DNA of 64,000 nt. Origin: Apostichopus japonicus. Taxonomy: Eukaryota > Echinodermata > Holothuroidea > Aspidochirotida > Stichopodidae. Within the stretch, counting starts at the first letter, position 1. Every line of letters starts with the position of its first letter. The translations under genes were made by a program, and so were the position numbers. Positions 61,257-64,000 of the stretch are shown in pieces. Under the pieces are notes generated by a model that saw only the letters and a list, made by a program, of their open reading frames with translations, made no database searches and was not told the DNA's origin. The DNA is taken from positions 16,837,001 to 16,901,000 of the forward strand of contig NC_092566.1 of NCBI RefSeq assembly GCF_037975245.1, given 5' to 3'.

Positions 61257-61953
61257 TATGATAATGATATAAAATAATGAAGTTCGATTAACAAAGGAAC
61301 ATATATACTAACGTTTTCGTTGCGGTTCTAAAAGATTATTGCAGTAGCAAACAATGTAATAAATATATTGACTAGAAATATATTGAATATTCCATTCTGA
61401 TATACTTATAGGTAATTTGTTGTTGATTTATCATCGAAACTGATACTGCTGGAAGTAAGTTTTGCTGTCAATGTTCTCTGTATATAAATGCAACATTTTA
61501 TGTAGAAATATGAAAAATTTCCCTCTGCGATAAACGATTTAAATATGATAGAAAATAATAAGAAAGAAACAAAGACATTTGCCATTGACGTGTTTCGAAG
61601 ACATCTTTCATTTTGCTGTTGCAAGATGCATTTACCAAAATATTACCAAAGTTTGAAAATTAATATCTGTGCGATATAAAGTGCTATGGGGATGTGCAGG
61701 AAATCCCTTTTAACATGTTATAGACATTAACAAAAAATAATACGAACGGGAAGACTAAATAATTCGATTCTCCATAAATTTTTAGAAAGAAACTTATGCA
61801 AGACGCTCTTTTTCATACAGGTCGCCTTCTGGTTCACGAATGGGGCCACTTCCGCTGGGGACTGTTCAACGAGTACCCAGATGAACAAGCCGATCAACAA
61901 TTTTACAGTGAATTCTTTTATTCTTCAATACGAGAGGAGTATCAAGCAACAAG
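38229..61953 (+). CDS. CLCA: Second CLCA family gene, first three exons; runs off right window edge
   Basis: Exons: 38229-38453 (75 codons), 43965-44274 (310 nt) and 61821-61953 (133 nt). Exons 2 and 3 have exactly the lengths and phases of exons 2 and 3 of the CLCA gene at 18637, so the two are tandem paralogues. Exon 1 has a hydrophobic signal stretch at about residues 19-37, then [19 protein letters not shown], the CLCA N-terminal block. Exon 2 shares [13 protein letters not shown] with the paralogue. Exon 3 carries the zincin motif HEWGHFRWG at residues 184-192. Translation could start at either of two Met codons (38229 or 38235). No further exon was found up to 64000, so the VWA and later domains must lie downstream. 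Intron 2 is 17.5 kb and contains a hAT-like element and a large nested DNA transposon on the same strand; exon splice sites look intact. Confidence 0.9.
40337..40508. repeat. TA microsatellite in second CLCA intron 1
   Basis: Alternating TA with several interruptions, preceded by a short ATAC repeat. Confidence 0.95.
43018..43215. mobile_element. Short MITE with about 30-bp inverted ends in second CLCA intron 1
   Basis: Left arm TATGGAACGCGAAAAGGG, right arm ending TTTTTCGCGTTCCATA; the similarity goes on inward through AAACTTATTTCGT. TACGTG lies outside both ends, a possible 6-bp target duplication. The middle repeats the word GTCTAAACT several times. Non-coding. Confidence 0.7.
44888..45768. 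mobile_element. Non-autonomous hAT-like element with perfect 8-bp target duplication, in second CLCA intron 2
   Basis: Left end CATGGGCGTCAACAGG and right end CCTGCTGACGCCCATG are inverted copies (15 of 16). The 8-bp direct repeat CCTATTTG flanks it at 44880-44887 and 45769-45776. The 881-bp inside is non-coding and contains one copy of the dispersed GCGCCAACC-ATGGTGGCGC sequence also found at 15.6, 16.5 and 17.4 kb, which ties those fragments to hAT-like elements. Confidence 0.9.
45913..47560. repeat. Two similar left-end sequences of the nested transposon
   Basis: The first about 150 bp from 45913 recur in diverged form from 47397: CACTGTAA start, GCGTGAAATA, AAAGT.CAGTGCTCAGAC-like word, GTAAAATAAC, TATTGTCATCC-like word. 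So there are two candidate left ends 1.48 kb apart. Between them is a degenerate copy of the dispersed GCGCCAAC family near 46935-47020. Confidence 0.65.
48009..50522 (+). CDS. Transposase-like protein with four C2H2 zinc fingers and candidate DDE core
   Basis: Uninterrupted 837-residue frame from ATG 48009. The N-terminus has four C2H2 fingers: C5-x2-C8-x12-H21-x3-H25, then C35-x4-C40-x12-H53-x4-H58, and two more at about residues 84-106 and 115-138. A low-complexity acidic stretch follows (about 175-215). The C-terminal two thirds matches, from memory, a protein group seen in fish, cnidarian and echinoderm genomes and usually left uncharacterised. Conserved-looking blocks are [12 protein letters not shown] (Asp507), a CRYC pair, [15 protein letters not shown] (Asp599) and [20 protein letters not shown] (Glu761). 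The last two resemble the second Asp and the final Glu regions of CMC transposases, so D507/D599/E761 is my candidate catalytic triad. The likely job is DNA binding by the fingers and cut-and-paste catalysis. Alternative: a domesticated nuclear factor. The natural C-terminus seems to continue in another frame. Confidence 0.75.
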   Translation: MKPVCDTCNLQCKNITHYVNHCRTHRHIRNARFTCCITGCIRTFYTYKALVSHIARNHTAASYDQGDGHDEGLGSYRNVGVGVKCMLEFCQHQSSDIKELISHLRGHIESGLKVDCPFENCKIQFGNKKSFSYHLSRHHRNYKVGDVASRYVVTVSQGPTDVVGEAIYPIGLHNEDNSDRNELDEQDSVETEQEQDLKSRTSSSHEGDTVVCGENPSENVKEFTQSVALFLLKLQSKYLIPNSTIQVIVEQMCFLNQLGNENTKKCIVTQLQTAGIGLGLADERSNELAQDIMTDVSELGCSLAPASDSQHFQSPECGKLRSGYMRKKYWKENFKYVSPESIYLGEPNGGKKEYCHYVPILETLKLMYEDKSVQNHIIPVDKERSGYSDIQDGKVFRQNTFYQRNPDALQVMLFQDGFEVVNPLGSSRNKHKMLGVYCTLGNIDARCRSQIDPIQLVLLCKEKTLKKIDSQRVFSRLITDLKHLEENGIVLKNGYVVKGTVVAIIGDNLGSHYIGGFCESFSSHYYCRYCLLSKIEIAQGLPYVEGVYRTRESYRRALQSLDDDGESVHHEGIKFDSLFNSLTYFHVASPGLPPCLGHDLFEGVVDYDMALFIQYFVAKKWFSYENLNRRLQLFPFKGRDSADMLTSAVKPQGERIGGQAVQNWYFLRFFPLVVYGLVRNIKDPVWQLLLQLKEIVEIIVSPTLQSSQVAFLKVLIEEYLEGRADLFPERKLRPKHHFLLHYYYLIFMFGPLIKVWTLRFESKHSFFKRCARYCQNFVNITSTLAERHQLLQAYSFHGRLFADDVKVAKGIPFHPELYAENIQKAVLAVQFTRKTCL
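50513..50785 (+). pseudogene. Displaced C-terminal tail of the transposase-like protein, in another frame
   Basis: A frame overlapping the end of the 837-residue ORF by 10 nt reads on to a stop at 50783-50785, with [20 protein letters not shown] and then a [15 protein letters not shown] segment. I remember homologues of the zinc-finger protein ending with this kind of sequence (a 'fvvQk...tey...glY' block and a 'DyyPLp.Y...g' ending). So this looks like the true tail, thrown out of frame by a small deletion or frameshift near 50505-50515. A short unrecognised intron is possible but no good GT/AG pair is seen. It has no convincing start codon of its own. Confidence 0.5.
50798..58633 (+). CDS. 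SAM-domain protein (SAMD3-like family), second gene of the nested transposon; 5' exon not found
   Basis: Exons: 50798-51045, 53943-54044, 55282-56168, 56595-56661, 57481-57643, 58501-58633. All inner borders are GT/AG and the phases agree (1,1,0,1,2), giving 532 residues and a TAG stop. Exon 1 has an acidic/Ser start, then a SAM-like helical domain ([20 protein letters not shown] followed by [12 protein letters not shown]). Exon 3 is a large helical block starting near [20 protein letters not shown]. The last exons give [18 protein letters not shown] and [10 protein letters not shown] recognise this order from proteins labelled SAMD3-like in fish and other animals; their function is unknown. 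The first exon begins with the last base of a codon and contains no Met, so an upstream exon must exist, perhaps shared with or lying before the transposase ORF. SAM domains usually mediate protein self-association; a transposition accessory role is inference. Confidence 0.8.
53040..54730. repeat. Diverged tandem repeat (about 130-160 bp unit) in introns of the SAM-domain gene
   Basis: Units recur at about 53055, 53210, 53344, 53490 and 53633, then again at about 54270, 54430, 54610 and 54717, on both sides of the small exon at 53943-54044. Each has CTTGTAAACACGATATC-like sequence, AAGAAGGGAAGCTTGGACAG, and a stretch rich in AGGTCA. Confidence 0.75.
59735..60236. repeat. Right subterminal repeat array of the nested transposon
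   Basis: About five related units (starting near 59737, 59848, 59951, 60056 and 60133; spacing roughly 75-110 bp) share GATGGGAAACG, then CACGGTCCGTGTTATTTTAC, then CCGTTTTTTTACAG. The last word is repeated at the terminus itself, as in subterminal transposase-binding arrays of CACTA elements. Confidence 0.8.
60564..60717. repeat. TA microsatellites next to SINE
   Basis: Two short TA runs and one long one (60648-60717). The last is the 3' tail of the minus-strand SINE. Confidence 0.95.
60755..60888 (-). mobile_element. tRNA-derived SINE copy, best preserved
   Basis: Read on the minus strand it gives CATAGCCTAGTGGTTAGGGTG (box A region), then GGTTCGAATCCCGG (box B), then the body GCTGAAAGTTTTTTCACTG. 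Its 3' end points left into the TA repeat at 60648-60717. It lies just outside the right end of the large nested transposon. Confidence 0.85.
61045..61164 (+). mobile_element. tRNA-derived SINE copy with TA-repeat tail
   Basis: Box A is degenerate (GAGTTGGTTAGCATC). Box B GGTTCGAATCCCGG and the body GCTGAAAGTTTTTTCACTG match the minus-strand copy at 60755-60888, so the two form a head-to-head pair about 160 bp apart. A TA repeat follows. Confidence 0.8.
61163..61258. repeat. TA microsatellite (SINE tail)
   Basis: Alternating TA, broken once by CCCATACA. Confidence 0.95.
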
Positions 61954-63411
61954 GTAAGTTTTGCACTTTCAAATAACGCAAAAGCACGATTTGCTGGAAG
62001 CAAATTTGTTTCAGCTGATAAAAGCCTGATTTTGATATCCGTTTTCGGTGGATTTTTGTTAGTATAACTCCATAGGGTTGTATATAAAAAGTTTGGCTAT
62101 AGTCAAGCTTTATTAGAGGTAATGAACTATTTCATATAAAGTAATAGTCAACTTTTAATTTATCATTTTTGAACTTTGAATGTGATTATTTGAAAACTTT
62201 GAATACAGTTGGCGACGAAATCTTGACAACCGAAAGCAATCATTAAAATCCAATTTATTGGTTCCGATGCTTTGCACTTTTAGCAAGTTTAAAAGTAAAC
62301 AATAAATTTGAATGAAGATAAAATATATATATAACAATATGGATGGTCTTCAAAGGAATATGCACAATTCCAACCATCCTTAGTGGTCTCTATGACATAA
62401 GTTGTAACTGTTATCAACAATTTCCCTAAAACAGCTAAAAAAATCTCTGTTCCATCCTTGCGAGATATCACATTTTAAATGTATTCTTTTCTTTCAACAC
62501 ATATAAGGCTGAAGACTTGATCAAGTCTAAACACGACATCCTCGAGCAGCATGTGTTTCAATTATCTATGTTCCTATCTATTTATTACTATATGTTTATT
62601 TTCTGTAATTGGGCTTGTGTTTTGCAAATACTGAAACTAAAACGTTGGACCTATTAACATGACCTTTAACGGTGGTTTCAGTGTTAAAACTGTCAAGAAC
62701 TTCTCTTGACAATATGACAAGAAAATTAGAGAGAAAGTGAGGGGGCGGGGGGGGGGGGGGTGGGCAGATCCGAGTAACATTAATGACGCCCGTACAGGCA
62801 TGCGCATATAAACATAAATGGCAGCTTCCGGACAAGACTGTTAAAACATGATTTCTCATAAATTAAATGATTGGCCTTTTTTGTATGGGGGGGGGGGGGG
62901 AAGTTCTATGCACAATGTATCATTGCCATATACAAGCCATATATATCATGGTAGGTGTTGTGTATATAAATCCGCGATGTTGAAATATTTCATAACATAT
63001 TTACTGTATAGGAATCACATTTGGCTGAAAGTCAAATTTCTATGGCACGTTTACCTTAACGACGCAGTTTGTTTTGCTATAAACATGTTAGCAAGTTACA
63101 CCCAAGATTATAGACTCTATCATAATTAACAAGGTTGGGGAGTCAACAACTGTATAAATTGTATGATACCAACAATGAAAGAAAGAAGTCAGAGATAACC
63201 GATATTGTAAAATCATCGGTAATAGACGTTATCTTTGAAGCACCCGCCTTCTAAGCAAATATGTCGACGTGTATAGTGTATAGATAACACAAAAGGGAAA
63301 ATAAGTGTGCATGATGATACTGGACAAAATGACGATAAGTGTGTGTAAATATAAGATTACTCAACAATCCACTGAAACCGTTTGACGTGGTGAACAACTG
63401 TACTTGAGTGA

Positions 63412-63427
63412 TATATATATATATATA

Positions 63428-63519
<92 letters not shown>

Positions 63520-63580
63520 TAGATATATAGATATAGACAGACATATAGATATATAGATATAACTAATAATCATAATAATA

Positions 63581-63651
<71 letters not shown>
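63412..63651. repeat. Two TA microsatellites in second CLCA intron 3
   Basis: TA runs at 63412-63513 and 63586-63651, separated by GATA-like repeats. No exon was found in the rest of intron 3 (61954-64000), only polyG and AT-rich sequence. Confidence 0.95.
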
Positions 63652-63652
<1 letters not shown>

Positions 63653-64000
63653 CTGAATCAATAGATAGATGGATGGATGAATGAATAAATGAAAAAAATA
63701 AACACAGAGATACAGAAAAATTATAAATCTATTTTTATCTAACTATTTTGAATAACAGCCGTTCTTTCTCATTTTCCACAATACAGAAAGTGGTTTTGCA
63801 TGCAACAGGTTCTCAGATTTGATTTACTTAATGCCTTGTTATTGACATCTACATTTTGTTTGATATTGTAGGTTATCATGTCAAACCTATAATTTACGGG
63901 TATTTCTACCCTATTGGTGACAATATTCCTGAAGATAAAGGCATTATGAAAACATTAAATTCTAGTTTTGTAACCCTTTATCCGTTGTTTATAAGATATG

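Noticed and set aside
63870-63960. Possible exon 4 of the second CLCA gene after TTGTAG at 63865
   Set aside because: In the required phase it meets a stop soon and lacks the cysteine pattern of the paralogue's exon 4.

Overview
This is a eukaryotic, intron-rich, AT-rich window full of microsatellites and short transposons. The gene families are sigma-class glutathione S-transferases (GST) and secreted or membrane CLCA proteins. These, together with the frequent 'taggcct' type words and tRNA-derived SINEs, suggest a deuterostome invertebrate, most likely an echinoderm such as a sea cucumber. That placement is inference; nothing in the window names the species. All gene models were built by hand from splice sites (GT/AG), codon phase and family resemblance.

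Left third (1-13.4 kb): a cluster of three sigma/HPGDS-type GST genes. One is on the minus strand and cut by the left edge (exons at 1532-1664 and 172-264). One is complete on the plus strand (3973-8566, five exons). One is complete on the minus strand (10372-13423, five exons). The first two are divergent, and a SINE, a TA microsatellite and a 15-bp minisatellite lie between them. A hAT-like element with a perfect 8-bp target duplication sits 12 bp behind an exon of the middle gene.

Middle (13.4-38 kb): about 5 kb of repeat-rich intergenic DNA, then a complete 15-exon CLCA gene (18637-33197). All 15 exons join in frame to 1032 codons: signal peptide, HExxH zincin motif, VWA domain with an intact MIDAS, beta-rich C-terminal region and one transmembrane segment near the C-terminus. 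A 5 kb intergenic stretch follows, with a 420-bp ATCC microsatellite.

Right part (38-64 kb): a second, tandem CLCA gene whose first three exons are present (38229-38453, 43965-44274, 61821-61953) and which runs off the right edge. Its intron 2 is 17.5 kb, against 1.0 kb in the paralogue, because a roughly 14.3-kb DNA transposon (about 45913-60236) is nested in it on the same strand. The element has CACTGTAA-type inverted ends, TA on both sides and a subterminal repeat array at its right end. It carries two genes: an 837-residue protein with four C2H2 fingers and a candidate DDE core, and a six-exon gene for a SAM-domain protein. I read it as a CACTA/CMC-like two-gene element. It is the most interesting object in the window.
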